Translations under genes and position numbers: made by a program
Notes under the pieces: generated by a model
What the model saw: only the letters and a program-made list of their open reading frames with translations
What the model was told of the DNA's origin: nothing
The model's database searches: none
NCBI GenBank assembly: GCA_003133205.1
Contig: PKWK01000128.1
Coordinates: 1-49,554 of the forward strand
Length of the DNA: 49,554 nucleotides
Direction: 5' to 3'
From: Granulicella sp.
GTDB lineage: Bacteria; Acidobacteriota; Terriglobia; Terriglobales; Acidobacteriaceae
Shown here: piece after piece, positions 28,913 to 38,581 of the stretch
Layout: each line of letters starts with the position of its first letter
Position numbering within the stretch: the first letter of the stretch is position 1

Positions 28913-31165
28913 CTAACGTATCGTGGGTGTCTCTTCCACCTTCATCACAACCGCGTCGCGCGCAGGGACATTCATCGTGAATTTCGATCCAGCGCGCGTG
29001 ATGTGTGCGTCGCCCCACACATCCCTTGGTGACAACAGAATCGCACCCTCGAGCAGAGCGATCGTCACCTGCCTGTCTGTGCGTGTCGGGTTCGTCACCC
29101 AGATGTGAGTTCCGCCGGGCCCCTTATGCAGCCGCGCCTGCACGGTCGGGTCGTCGATCGCGACTCGCTGCGTCAGTTCGGCCATCTTCAGGAAGCTCGC
29201 AAACAGCTCCCTGGTCGCGGCGCCATGATGGAGGTAATATCCCGCGCCGGGAAACGAGCCCATCAGCAATGTTCGCCCCTGCCCGGACGTATTCTCGACC
29301 GCGGCGATGTTGCCGTTCGAATACTGCCCGGCAGCTTTTCCGCCCTGCAAATCGTAGTCCTGGCGGAAGTAGCGGCCGTAGATCTTGCTTCCCTTCACTT
29401 CAAACGTCATCTGTTCGGAAAGGTCGGGGTCGAACTCAACGTACTTCTCCCGCGCGCCAAACAGTTCATCGAGTCCGAGGTTCGGCTGCACCGTTCCAAC
29501 GTGCACGTGATCGCCGAAGTAGCCCGGCAGCCCTTCGCAGATCAGCGTGCCGCCGTTCTGCACGTACTTCTTCAGCCGGTCCGCGGTCTCCTGCTTCAGC
29601 ATCACCGGATACGCAAGATAAACCAGCTTGTACTCATCGATATCCTCGAGCGCCACAAAGTCGGCCTGAATATTCGAATCGAAGAACGCCTGATATGCGC
29701 CGCGGATCGACTGGGCATAGTATTCGGTTCCGCCTTGCTGCACATAGTTGAAGAGTTCGGACTCAGGAATGAAAAGGAGGCCAACATCGCCTTTCACCGG
29801 ATGCGACTGCCAAACATCAGCGTGCGCGTTCGCCCACTTTGCGACCTTGCCCGCCATCTCGGCGCGCGGAGTGACCGAACCGTCCATCGCAAACGGCCCG
29901 AACGCTCCGAAGAGCGGCCCGTCGAGCAGCGGCCGCCAGCGTGGATACAGGATGCCTCGTGCACCGCCCGCGCAGGAGATCAGGTTCCAGATGCGCACGT
30001 CCTCCGCGTCGGGCTGGCGACCGTCTTCGCGCGGCCGCCCGATCACTTGCGGCTGCATCCACAGCGGACCAGCTTCCGCCTCCGCGTGCCAGAACGGCTT
30101 GCCGCGCGCGCCGCCACGAACGAGGTCGAGAGCCTGGAACTGCAGCCACGGCGCATTCCCGTGCCGCGAGGCGACCCACGTCAAGCCCCAGACGTCCATC
30201 ATCGCCGCGGAACGCCATTCGTTGTGCGCCGACGAAGGCAGTGACTCCAGCGTTCCCGCAACACCGTGAGCGCAGATCAGATGATGCGGATCGAGCCGGC
30301 GAAACAGCTTGACCCGCCACTCGAGGAGGCGAAATGCGTCATCGATGCGAAACTGCAGCCAGTCGAGACTTTCGGAATATCCGCCAAGACTCTCGGGAGG
30401 TTCGACGTCCTCCCATGTCTCGTAGCTGTAGCGGCCCCAAGCTTTGCCCAGCTTCACTAACGATCCGTAGCGCAACAGCAACCACTCGTGCAGTCTGCGC
30501 CGAGTGCCGTCGCAGTAGCAGTTCATCTTCCTCGCGCCGCCGCCGTCGTAGGTGTTCTCGTTCCACAGATCGTAGCCAAGCAGCGCGGGATGGCTTCTGT
30601 ACCGCTCGATCAACGCCGTGAGAAATCTCTCGGCCGCCGCCTGGACTTCGGGATTGTCGAGACACAGTCCCGGAAAGCCGCCAACGGCAGTGCTCGAGCC
30701 AATCTCGCTGCCCTGGGTCGATCCGTCGCTCGCCTTATATTTCGCGGCAGCGTACTTGCGAAAGGCCCATTCCGGAGTACACGTCGTGAACTCCGCGATG
30801 ATCACCTTCAGCCCATTCGCCGCCGCGAGATCCATCATGCGGTCGTAGTCAGCCCAGTCGAACTTGCCCGGAGCTATCTCGATTGCGCTCCACAGAAACC
30901 AGTGGCGAAAGGTGTTCATCCCGACGCGTGCCGCAGTCTGGTGATCCCTTGCCCAATCCTCAGCGGGTGGATTCGACTTGCGGAAATACACCGCGCCATA
31001 GGGGAACACGGATCCCATCGCAACTTCCTTCGACTGCTTCGGTTCCTGCGCGACCGCCTCCGCACTTCCCGGCAAACCCACCGCGCGACCGACCGCAGCG
31101 GATGCGCTTACCAGCGCCGCGGTCCGCACGAAATCCCGGCGCGTGACTTCCAGATCGGACTTCAT
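28913..31165 (-). CDS. Tat-exported GH42-like beta-galactosidase
   Basis: 750 aa. N-terminal twin-arginine signal (TRRDFVRTA, 8-16), then a GH42-type TIM barrel with acid/base E203 in YDLWNEN and the nucleophile at E362 or E364 in KPFWHAEAEAG. The middle domain (about 445-660) resembles the GH42 trimerisation, glutamine-amidotransferase-like domain (GGTLICEGLPGYF), followed by a small beta domain. GH42 enzymes release beta-galactosyl or alpha-arabinopyranosyl residues. The Tat signal is unusual for a cofactor-free glycosidase but common in this phylum. ATG 31165 has GGAG 7 nt upstream and lies 16 nt after the stop of the esterase gene, so the two are one transcription unit. Confidence 0.85.
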   Translation of the reverse strand: MKSDLEVTRRDFVRTAALVSASAAVGRAVGLPGSAEAVAQEPKQSKEVAMGSVFPYGAVYFRKSNPPAEDWARDHQTAARVGMNTFRHWFLWSAIEIAPGKFDWADYDRMMDLAAANGLKVIIAEFTTCTPEWAFRKYAAAKYKASDGSTQGSEIGSSTAVGGFPGLCLDNPEVQAAAERFLTALIERYRSHPALLGYDLWNENTYDGGGARKMNCYCDGTRRRLHEWLLLRYGSLVKLGKAWGRYSYETWEDVEPPESLGGYSESLDWLQFRIDDAFRLLEWRVKLFRRLDPHHLICAHGVAGTLESLPSSAHNEWRSAAMMDVWGLTWVASRHGNAPWLQFQALDLVRGGARGKPFWHAEAEAGPLWMQPQVIGRPREDGRQPDAEDVRIWNLISCAGGARGILYPRWRPLLDGPLFGAFGPFAMDGSVTPRAEMAGKVAKWANAHADVWQSHPVKGDVGLLFIPESELFNYVQQGGTEYYAQSIRGAYQAFFDSNIQADFVALEDIDEYKLVYLAYPVMLKQETADRLKKYVQNGGTLICEGLPGYFGDHVHVGTVQPNLGLDELFGAREKYVEFDPDLSEQMTFEVKGSKIYGRYFRQDYDLQGGKAAGQYSNGNIAAVENTSGQGRTLLMGSFPGAGYYLHHGAATRELFASFLKMAELTQRVAIDDPTVQARLHKGPGGTHIWVTNPTRTDRQVTIALLEGAILLSPRDVWGDAHITRAGSKFTMNVPARDAVVMKVEETPTIR

Positions 31166-31181
31166 ATCGGCGCTCCAGCGG

Positions 31182-33701
31182 TCAGGGGAGATTGGATGTC
31201 ACCCACTTCACGGTCTCGTCCAGCGTCTTGTTGGGCAGGCGGTTGTAATCCCACGGCTCGCTGATCGCCAGCTTGTCTCCGGCGCCGTAGAGTGAGTAAA
31301 CCTGCTTCGCCTGAGTCACGGCAGACTCCACGTCTGCGGGCGTTGCGTCGCGGTCCAGTTGCGGCTGCACCACCAGAACGGGACGCGGCGCGATCATGCC
31401 GAGCAAGTCCTGGTAGTCATACGGAATCTGCGCCTCGTGCCCGACGAAGAAGCCGAGTGACGGAATCAGGTCGCGCTCGTAGCTGTAGCGAGCGACTCCG
31501 CCATCGCCACGCGTCGCCGTATCCGTGCGCATGGGCGTAAAGCCCGCGATGGAGACGACGCCCTTCACCCTCGCGTCCAGCGCAGCTTCGTAGATGGCTA
31601 CGGTCCCGCCAAGCGAGTATCCGAAGAGATAGATCCGATTGGGATCCACGAGGTCATCCTTAGCGAGAGCGTCCACGGCAGAATGTGCGTCTTCCACCAG
31701 CCGTCCCATGTGCGACCACTTTGGATAGCGGTCGTAGAACGGGCCTGTTTCCGACAACCGACTGCCAAAACCGCTCTGATCGTAGGCGAGCACCGCGTAG
31801 CCAGCATGCACCAGCGCAAGAATCGGATGCAGGTCAGAGTGGTAGACCCACATGTAACCGAGCGGGTAGCTATATCCATGCAGCCAGATCACGGTGGGCA
31901 GCTTCTTCCCTGCCGGCGTGTCCTTCGGGTAGTACAGATCGCCGGCCAGGCCCGCAAACATAATGTGCCGCGAGGCCGCCTCACTCTTCTGCGGCTCCAG
32001 CCAGCCGTAGGAGTTGCCCCCATTGCTGATCACCCACAAGGGAAGGTTCGGTGCGACCTGCCCGGGACTTGGCGCTGGACCGCCAACGCCTTGTGCCGCG
32101 CCAAAACCGCCCGGTCCTCCTGGGCCACCTGGCCTGGCTGCCGCCGTGCCCGGCCCCGCCGCGGCAGCCGGTCCTGCGGTAGCTCCGGGGCCACCCGGTG
32201 CCGCTCCCCCTGGCCGCCGCGCAGCCGCTCCTGCGCCTGGACCTGCGCCAGGCACCGGGCCGAAAAGCGGCCTCGCGGAGTCTGCGCTGGATAGCTTCAC
32301 TGGCTCACTCCCCAGGATTGCTACAACCGACCTGCGGAGTTCGGCCGACTTCTTCTCCCAGTCCGCCGTCGACGCAATCGCGCCGCCCGTAGGGGACCTC
32401 AGCAAGTCGTCGGCTCCGTGCTTTGGATACTTCGTCAGGTCGAGTACGGTCTTTGTGTTCGTGCGCCATGTGTCCCAGTTCCACTGGAAGATCAGGTTGC
32501 TCGTCCACTTCCTGTTGGAGCGGCCAAACTGAATATCGAGCCAGTCTAGATCGGCCTCCTCGTCGTTTGCGCCGTGGAATCCGGGAACACGGAGAGTACC
32601 GATGCGGTCGGCTACGCCCAGCAGTTTGTAGACCTTCAGCGCGGAGTAGTATGTCTGCTCGTTGCCCCAGGTGTTCGACACCTGATCGTTGTTGCCCCAC
32701 TCCATCAGGATCGAGCGCGGCGCAATCATCGCCGCCAGCAGGTTGCCATCCACGGGCAGCCGGTCTTCCCGCCCGGCGAAGAAGCGCAACTGCGGTGCGA
32801 ACCACGTCGGGAAGGAGCGCGTGGTGCTCTCGATGCCTTCGCCGAAGCCGCGCTCGCCGGCCGCACGCCAGGGCAATACGCCGCCGCCGCCGGTGCTTCC
32901 TGCGATCACCGCGGTAATGCGCGGGTCCAACGCGCCTGCGAGCGCCGCCATCTTTCCATCGCGCGAGTATCCGAAGATGGCGATGTGCTTCATGTCCACG
33001 TGAGGCAGCGTTGTCAGGTAATCCACCACGAAGCCTGCGGCCCAGCCTCGGCGCGGCAGCAGGGCAAAGTCATAGTCCGGATAGAGTTGCGCGAGGGCAG
33101 CGGCGTCGTCCATCGAATCGTTGCCGGCGAATCCCGCCGAGATGTACCCGCGCCGGATCAGCGATGCCGCCCAGCCCTGCAGGCTTGAGTTGATCAACAC
33201 AGGAAAAGGCCCGTTGCCATCAGGGATATAGACGCGGACCCGCATCGTGCCCTTGGACTCCGGCCCGAATTCGAGCCGGATGTTGCGGACCGTGTAACCG
33301 TCCTCGTGCCTCTCATCGAGGACCACGACGTGGTCGATTTTGGGGCGCGGCGGCACAGTGCCCCAGACATACTTCTGTGAGAGCTTCGAAATCTCCTCTC
33401 GGCGCGCGGGCCACTGCGCTGCGGTTGTCACGGCGCGGCCATTGAGAAACGTCAGCGGATCGGGAAGGCTATTATGCCGCGGGAGCGAGTTGAAATCCGG
33501 CGACAGAGCGTTAGTCTTCTTCAGCCAGGCGTCGAAGGGTGGGTCCGGAGGCAGAATCTGCAGCAGCTTTTCGCGGTACTGCTCGCGATCGGCAGTCGAC
33601 ATCGGGCCCGACATGGGAGCCTGCGTTTGGGCATGGGCGACCATGCTCAGAATGATTGCCGACAACGCTGCTCCGATCAGAGCGTGCTTCTTGAACACCA
33701 T
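31182..33701 (-). CDS. Two-domain esterase: CE15-like glucuronoyl esterase fused to an alpha/beta hydrolase
   Basis: 839 aa. A signal peptide (1-24, ending AHAQ) is followed by a CE15-like domain (about 60-440) with nucleophile S246 in FGYSRDGKMAALAGA, the DPRITAVIAGSTGGGG block and H376 in PGFHGANDEEADLDWL. This is the glucuronoyl esterase pattern, cutting ester links between lignin and the glucuronate of xylan. A 65-residue Gly/Pro/Ala linker (about 482-546) leads to a second alpha/beta hydrolase (about 580-839) with S696 in FGYSLGG and D783. Its C-terminal region reads EPWDYNRLP where a catalytic His would be expected nearby, so I could not complete the triad. The frame is open to 33845, but ATG 33701 starts the signal peptide. 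CE15-acetyl esterase fusions are known in other xylan degraders. Confidence 0.82.
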   Translation of the reverse strand: MVFKKHALIGAALSAIILSMVAHAQTQAPMSGPMSTADREQYREKLLQILPPDPPFDAWLKKTNALSPDFNSLPRHNSLPDPLTFLNGRAVTTAAQWPARREEISKLSQKYVWGTVPPRPKIDHVVVLDERHEDGYTVRNIRLEFGPESKGTMRVRVYIPDGNGPFPVLINSSLQGWAASLIRRGYISAGFAGNDSMDDAAALAQLYPDYDFALLPRRGWAAGFVVDYLTTLPHVDMKHIAIFGYSRDGKMAALAGALDPRITAVIAGSTGGGGVLPWRAAGERGFGEGIESTTRSFPTWFAPQLRFFAGREDRLPVDGNLLAAMIAPRSILMEWGNNDQVSNTWGNEQTYYSALKVYKLLGVADRIGTLRVPGFHGANDEEADLDWLDIQFGRSNRKWTSNLIFQWNWDTWRTNTKTVLDLTKYPKHGADDLLRSPTGGAIASTADWEKKSAELRRSVVAILGSEPVKLSSADSARPLFGPVPGAGPGAGAAARRPGGAAPGGPGATAGPAAAAGPGTAAARPGGPGGPGGFGAAQGVGGPAPSPGQVAPNLPLWVISNGGNSYGWLEPQKSEAASRHIMFAGLAGDLYYPKDTPAGKKLPTVIWLHGYSYPLGYMWVYHSDLHPILALVHAGYAVLAYDQSGFGSRLSETGPFYDRYPKWSHMGRLVEDAHSAVDALAKDDLVDPNRIYLFGYSLGGTVAIYEAALDARVKGVVSIAGFTPMRTDTATRGDGGVARYSYERDLIPSLGFFVGHEAQIPYDYQDLLGMIAPRPVLVVQPQLDRDATPADVESAVTQAKQVYSLYGAGDKLAISEPWDYNRLPNKTLDETVKWVTSNLP

Positions 33702-33955
33702 GAGCGTTCCGTCCTCTCCATCAGCCGTACGCTGGTCCACCCAGCCCGAAAAGCTTGGAAGCTTTGGGCGTCGACGGGTTCCAGTAAAGAAATTGTTTCC
33801 GGCTGCGTGCGGCGCAAATATATCCAGCCACAACCCCAGTGTCAAACCAGAACTATAGATCTAGCGCGCAGGGGCAGATCCTTTCAGGTCAAGTCGCCAG
33901 CTTGCCCGCCGCCGGAGCAGGTGGATTCACAATACGCAAAAAAGCGGCAAAGGGA

Positions 33956-33972
33956 TTACAACCCAGTGACAA
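33956..33972 (+). promoter_or_regulatory. Two-box direct repeat TTACAA-N5-TGACAA upstream of the second TonB receptor
   Basis: TTACAA (33956) and TGACAA (33967) are exactly 11 bp apart, the same spacing as the first two boxes at 39898 and 42484. A -10-like CATACT starts 26 bp after the second box (33993-33998), about 42 bp before ATG 34041. The third box seen at the other two sites is absent. Read as a weaker member of the same operator class. Confidence 0.4.
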
Positions 33973-34040
33973 GTTAGGCGCGGATGTTTCTCCATACTAG
34001 GTCCCGTAGAGAACAAACGGGATCGTAGAGAGAAAACAGG

Positions 34041-37000
34041 ATGAGCCTTGCATCTGCGCGATATTTCCTATTAGTCCAGCTAGCTGCGTTGTTCCTGACG
34101 GCGGGTCTGCTTCGGGCACAGGCCCCTGGAACCGGGGCGATCATGGGTGTGGTGCATGATCCATCAGGTTTAGCGGTCGCCAATGCGGCGGTGTCCACGG
34201 TCAATGAGTCGACGGATGGAACCAGGTCCGCAGTGACCAATTCCGCGGGCGCCTTCTCGGTGACGATGCTTACACCGGGCACGTATACGGTCACGGTGAG
34301 CGTTCCGGGATTTGAAGCAAATGTTCTGCACTCTGTACGCGTGGTGGTCGGCGAGACCAGTTCGCTCGAGTTCAGGCTGGCGATGCAGAAGGTTGGAGTC
34401 ACTCTGCATGTCGCTGCAGACGCGGAGATTGCGCAAACCCAGAGCTCGACTTTGGGACGTGCGGTTCAGGAGGAGGCGATTCGGGCTCTCCCACTGGCCA
34501 ATCGCAACTACACGCAGATTCTCGGACTCTCTCCCGGCGTAGTTGTGGCGCTTCCGGATGCTACGGCACTGGGTCGGAACACTCAGAATGTAACCTCCGA
34601 TGGCGCGAAAACTACCTCGAACAACATTCAGTTCAACGGGGTCGATGCGAACAATCTTTCGCAGGACTCTGCCGCCGATGACGGCGAAGAGGTGGGCACG
34701 GCCATTCCCGCGCCGGACGCAATCCAGGAGTTCAAGGTGCAGACCGCCAACTATGACGCTTCGTATGGGAGAGGCGCCGGAGCCAACGTCGACCTGGTGA
34801 GCAAGAGTGGAACGAATCAGCGTCACGGGAGTGCGTGGGAGTTTGTGCGCAATAACATCTTCAATGCGAACGACTTCTTTTCGAAGCTGGATGGTCAGGC
34901 TCGCCCCACGCTGAAGCAGAACCAATTTGGCGCATCGTTTGGCGGCCCGATTTTCAAGGATAGGACCTTCTTCTTTATTGAGTATCAGGGACTTCGTTCG
35001 AGCAATGGATCCGGGGATGAAGTAACGGTGACCCTGCCGCAACTTGCTTCGGACCGTTCAGCAGCTACCTTGGGAACTCAGTTTTGTCCTTTAAACCACG
35101 GGAACGCAGCGGGATATCTGACCAACGCGGGCGGCACGCAGGTAGCCTGCAACGGTTCCAACATCAATCCAGTGGCACTGGCGCTACTCAACTTCAAACT
35201 GAGCAACGGCCAGTACGCAGTCCCAAGTCCGCAGATTAACTTGCCTGGCTCCGATCCAACGCAACTTCCGATCGGCCAGTCGACGTTTGCCACTCCGGCC
35301 AATTACAGCGAGAACCAGTTCAGCGTGAATATCGACCACGCGATGACGAGCAAGAACATGCTCTTGGGAAGGTTCTTCTACTCACGTGCGCCGACCGTCC
35401 AACCTTTTTCGCCGAATGCTGCCAATGTTCCCGGGTGGGGAACTACTCAACTCGAGCAGAACACGATGTTCGTTCTGTCGGACACGCACATCGTCAATTC
35501 GAACCTGGTCAATGTGGCGCGCTTCGGCTATATGCGTTTTGATGGTCTCTCCTCGTTCGCGAACCCGATCCAAGCATCCGCGCTGGGGATGAGCACACCC
35601 ACGGGAGCTGCGGGAGTAGCGCCGGGCGTGAGCATCGCCGGCTTGTTCACTACTGGAGATGCGGGCACGCCTTCGCAATGGCAGAACACCAACAGCTTCA
35701 TATGGCAGGACACAATCTCGCTTACCCGCAACCGCCATAATCTGCGGTTTGGCGCGGAGGTGAAGCGCCACGAAGTGGATGTCGACGCGCCCTTCAGTTC
35801 AGACGGGCTGCTGCAGATCGCCACCTTCGACGACTTCCTGCTAGGCCAAAGCGCGGCACAAAATGGAAGCCCCACTGGCGTCAGCAATGTGACTGGCAGC
35901 GGCGGCAGTTCCGGCCTCTTCCGCAGGGACGAGCGCTACACTGACCTGGCGGCCTTTCTGCAGGACGACATTAAGGTGACGGAACGTCTGACCGTCAACG
36001 CCGGTGTGCGTTACGAAGTATTCGGACCGCCGCACGAGATCCACGGACTGCTGCCAAGCTTCGATCCCGCGATTGCAGCGGGGCAAGTGCCGGCCACAGG
36101 CTCGCTGAGCGGATACACTTTGCCCGCGAATTTTCCCGGTCACATTTCCACTGGTGTTACCAAAACTTCGACTTCGGGCCTGTGGGCGACGGACTATGCT
36201 GCTGTTTCGCCGCGCCTGGGCTTTGCACTGAGATTGACCGAGCGGCCGATTCTTGTGCTGCGCGGTGGCTACGGTATCTACTTCGATCACCCTTCCGGCG
36301 GCTTCTCCGAATCGACGATCGGGCAGCAGCCATTTGCGGTGCAGTCGTTCTCCTTCGATTCGCAGAATGCCGGCGCAACGCTGGCACATCCGTTCAGCCC
36401 GTCGCTGCCTCTGGACTCAAGCTACCCCATCTATCAACCGCGCATTGCGGGCGGTGGCTCGTACACATCGGGTGTGTCGCCAAACGTGACCAATCCATAC
36501 ACGCAGGAGTACAACCTGAACTTCCAGTACGCCCTGGCAAAGGACTATCTGGTGGAAGTGGGCTATGTCGGCGCACACACGACTCATTCGCCGGGAAGCG
36601 TTGAGTTCAATCAGTCTTTACTCGCGAGCCCGCAGCATCCGGTAAATGGCGAGACGATGAATACCGCGGCGAATGTCATTCAGCGAGTTCCCTTCCAGGG
36701 AATATCCACTGGATCGCTCTTCCACGAGACAAACTTTATAGCGAATTACAACTCACTGCAAAGCAGCATCACGAAACGCTTCGCTCATGGATTCCAGTTC
36801 CTCGGTAGTTACACATGGTCGAAGATCCTGGACGAGACCAGCGGTTCGGGCGGCAGTACAGTCTTTGAGTTGTGGCTGTTGACGAACAACCAGAACAATC
36901 CGCGTCAGGCTTATGGGTTGACGGACTTCGACCACGACCAGCGGGCTGTCTTGAGCTTCACATGGCAGGCGCCGAAGTTCGAGCAGACACCGATGCTGGC

Positions 37001-37532
37001 TCGGCGGATGCTAACCAACTGGGAGTTTTCAGGCATTGCAGTGATTCAGTCGGGCAGCCCGATTACGGTGCTCGACGGCAACGCAGGCCTGGTCTACGGC
37101 AACTATAACTTTGAGAATCGGGCGCAGAGATCGGGGGCGAGTCCCACCACGCGCGGTTCGCTCTATTCGCGAGCGATCAACGGGTACCTCGACCAGAAAG
37201 CATTTACCGCTGCGCCAGAGGCTCCAAATAGCGGCGGCCCCGGTGATACAGATTTCGGCAACAGCGGCACAGGCTTTGTGCGTGGCCCTGGGCAACACAA
37301 TCTCGACCTGGCTGTCGAACGCAGCTTCCCGGTGACAGAGTCGAGCAGCCTCCGGTTCCGGACCGAGTTCTTCAACCTGACCAACACGCCTCAATTCGCC
37401 AACCCGAATAACAGTGTCGACTTCACCGAGGGTCCCAACGGTCCCGTCAACTTGAACCCTTCCTTTGGCCTGATCAGTGCGAAGGCTGCGAATCCCCGCA
37501 TCATCCAGTTCGCCTTGAAGTTTGCATTTTAG
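34041..37532 (+). CDS. Oar-like TonB-dependent receptor
   Basis: 1163-aa outer-membrane receptor with a signal peptide (cleavage near LLRAQ), a carboxypeptidase-regulatory-like domain (about 35-115, GAIMGVVHDPSGLAVANAAV), a plug region (NIQFNGVDANNLSQD) and a barrel ending in phenylalanine (IIQFALKFAF). Same class as the receptor at 19506 but only distantly similar, so not a recent duplicate. It is divergent from the esterase-GH42 unit, with 339 bp between the starts, and is followed after only 38 nt by the HprK-like gene without a visible terminator. It may therefore lead the plus-strand run that ends in exopolysaccharide genes. Substrate unknown. Confidence 0.9.
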   Translation: MSLASARYFLLVQLAALFLTAGLLRAQAPGTGAIMGVVHDPSGLAVANAAVSTVNESTDGTRSAVTNSAGAFSVTMLTPGTYTVTVSVPGFEANVLHSVRVVVGETSSLEFRLAMQKVGVTLHVAADAEIAQTQSSTLGRAVQEEAIRALPLANRNYTQILGLSPGVVVALPDATALGRNTQNVTSDGAKTTSNNIQFNGVDANNLSQDSAADDGEEVGTAIPAPDAIQEFKVQTANYDASYGRGAGANVDLVSKSGTNQRHGSAWEFVRNNIFNANDFFSKLDGQARPTLKQNQFGASFGGPIFKDRTFFFIEYQGLRSSNGSGDEVTVTLPQLASDRSAATLGTQFCPLNHGNAAGYLTNAGGTQVACNGSNINPVALALLNFKLSNGQYAVPSPQINLPGSDPTQLPIGQSTFATPANYSENQFSVNIDHAMTSKNMLLGRFFYSRAPTVQPFSPNAANVPGWGTTQLEQNTMFVLSDTHIVNSNLVNVARFGYMRFDGLSSFANPIQASALGMSTPTGAAGVAPGVSIAGLFTTGDAGTPSQWQNTNSFIWQDTISLTRNRHNLRFGAEVKRHEVDVDAPFSSDGLLQIATFDDFLLGQSAAQNGSPTGVSNVTGSGGSSGLFRRDERYTDLAAFLQDDIKVTERLTVNAGVRYEVFGPPHEIHGLLPSFDPAIAAGQVPATGSLSGYTLPANFPGHISTGVTKTSTSGLWATDYAAVSPRLGFALRLTERPILVLRGGYGIYFDHPSGGFSESTIGQQPFAVQSFSFDSQNAGATLAHPFSPSLPLDSSYPIYQPRIAGGGSYTSGVSPNVTNPYTQEYNLNFQYALAKDYLVEVGYVGAHTTHSPGSVEFNQSLLASPQHPVNGETMNTAANVIQRVPFQGISTGSLFHETNFIANYNSLQSSITKRFAHGFQFLGSYTWSKILDETSGSGGSTVFELWLLTNNQNNPRQAYGLTDFDHDQRAVLSFTWQAPKFEQTPMLARRMLTNWEFSGIAVIQSGSPITVLDGNAGLVYGNYNFENRAQRSGASPTTRGSLYSRAINGYLDQKAFTAAPEAPNSGGPGDTDFGNSGTGFVRGPGQHNLDLAVERSFPVTESSSLRFRTEFFNLTNTPQFANPNNSVDFTEGPNGPVNLNPSFGLISAKAANPRIIQFALKFAF

Positions 37533-37570
37533 AAGATACCAGCGACCCGACAGGACCAATTGAAAGCGCG

Positions 37571-38581
37571 ATGCCCACAATCGAAGAGCTAAAAGATACG
37601 AGCAGTGAAGTGAAGTCTGTTAACCCCCTCGACCCATATCTCTGCCACATGGAGATGCCGCTGACCGCTGTCTACTACCCGCTGGGGTTTCCTCTGGCGT
37701 TGACTACGAATTCGGAGGAGGTGATGGAAGGCGCAGAAGAAAGTTGGGGAGCCTTCAGGCAGCAGTTTGATATTCCCGCGCTGCGGTTTCAGATTGGCAT
37801 GCTGGAAGACGATTCAACGGAGTGCCCTACCGGTCCGGTCTTTCGTGCGCACCGCAATCTGATAGTGGGCGTCGCCGACCAGGCTAATTTCTGTGTCAGC
37901 GACGTAGTTCATGGGTTCTCGTTCGCATGGCTCACCAGGGCGGCGGTATCGCACAAGAGCTATCTTCGGTATCACTTTCTTGAGGCTGCGGCGCTGGCGC
38001 ATATCGCCAATCGACATACGGCTCCGGTCCATGCGGCCTGCGTAGAGTTGGAGAGATACGGCGTCTTGCTTTGCGGCGATTCTGGCGCGGGTAAGTCTTC
38101 GCTTTCGTTCGCATGTGCGCGTGCGGGATGGAACTTCATCACCGATGACGCGAGCTTCCTTCTGAACGGCCGGGAAGATCGGCGGGTGGTTGGCAATTGT
38201 CACCTGATGCGGCTTCGCCCGTCGGCGGTGGAACTCTTTGCGGAGGTGGCAGGCAAGCCTCTTACGCCGCGTGCTGGTGGAAAGCCGTCGATCGAATTAT
38301 TCACGGCAGCGCTCCCTGGCATAGCAGTCGCTAGCTCATCCAATGTTCACCACGTCGTCTTCTTGAATCGAAGAGAAGTGGACGTCCAAGTGGTCGTTCC
38401 CTTCTCAAGGGAGGCCGCTCGAAGTTCGATGCATCAGCGCTTGAGCGGTCTGGAAGAGTTACGCAAAGTTCAGATCGAATCGATTGAAAGGCTGCTCACC
38501 GCGGAGATACTTGAGATCCGCTATCGCGATTTAGATTGGGCGGTCGACCGGCTTGCGCGGCTGGTGCGGGAGAAGAAGTAG
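37571..38581 (+). CDS. HprK-related P-loop kinase-like protein
   Basis: 336 aa. The C-terminal half matches the HPr kinase-like fold: Walker A GDSGAGKSS (169-177), TDDAS (191-195) as the probable magnesium site, and preceding VHAACVELERYGVLLCG. The N-terminal ~140 residues lack the HprK N domain and are unassigned, and no HPr or other PTS protein is seen here. Stand-alone HprK-like proteins of this kind are often found with NTP_transf_5 proteins in exopolysaccharide or RiPP-like clusters, and two such proteins are encoded downstream. The substrate is unknown; phosphorylation of a small molecule or protein is inferred. It lies 38 nt after the TonB receptor, and its stop overlaps the next gene's start. 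Confidence 0.78.
   Translation: MPTIEELKDTSSEVKSVNPLDPYLCHMEMPLTAVYYPLGFPLALTTNSEEVMEGAEESWGAFRQQFDIPALRFQIGMLEDDSTECPTGPVFRAHRNLIVGVADQANFCVSDVVHGFSFAWLTRAAVSHKSYLRYHFLEAAALAHIANRHTAPVHAACVELERYGVLLCGDSGAGKSSLSFACARAGWNFITDDASFLLNGREDRRVVGNCHLMRLRPSAVELFAEVAGKPLTPRAGGKPSIELFTAALPGIAVASSSNVHHVVFLNRREVDVQVVVPFSREAARSSMHQRLSGLEELRKVQIESIERLLTAEILEIRYRDLDWAVDRLARLVREKK

Noticed and set aside
29105..30244. 379-aa plus-strand open frame
   Set aside because: Antisense to the GH42 gene with its catalytic motifs; shadow frame.
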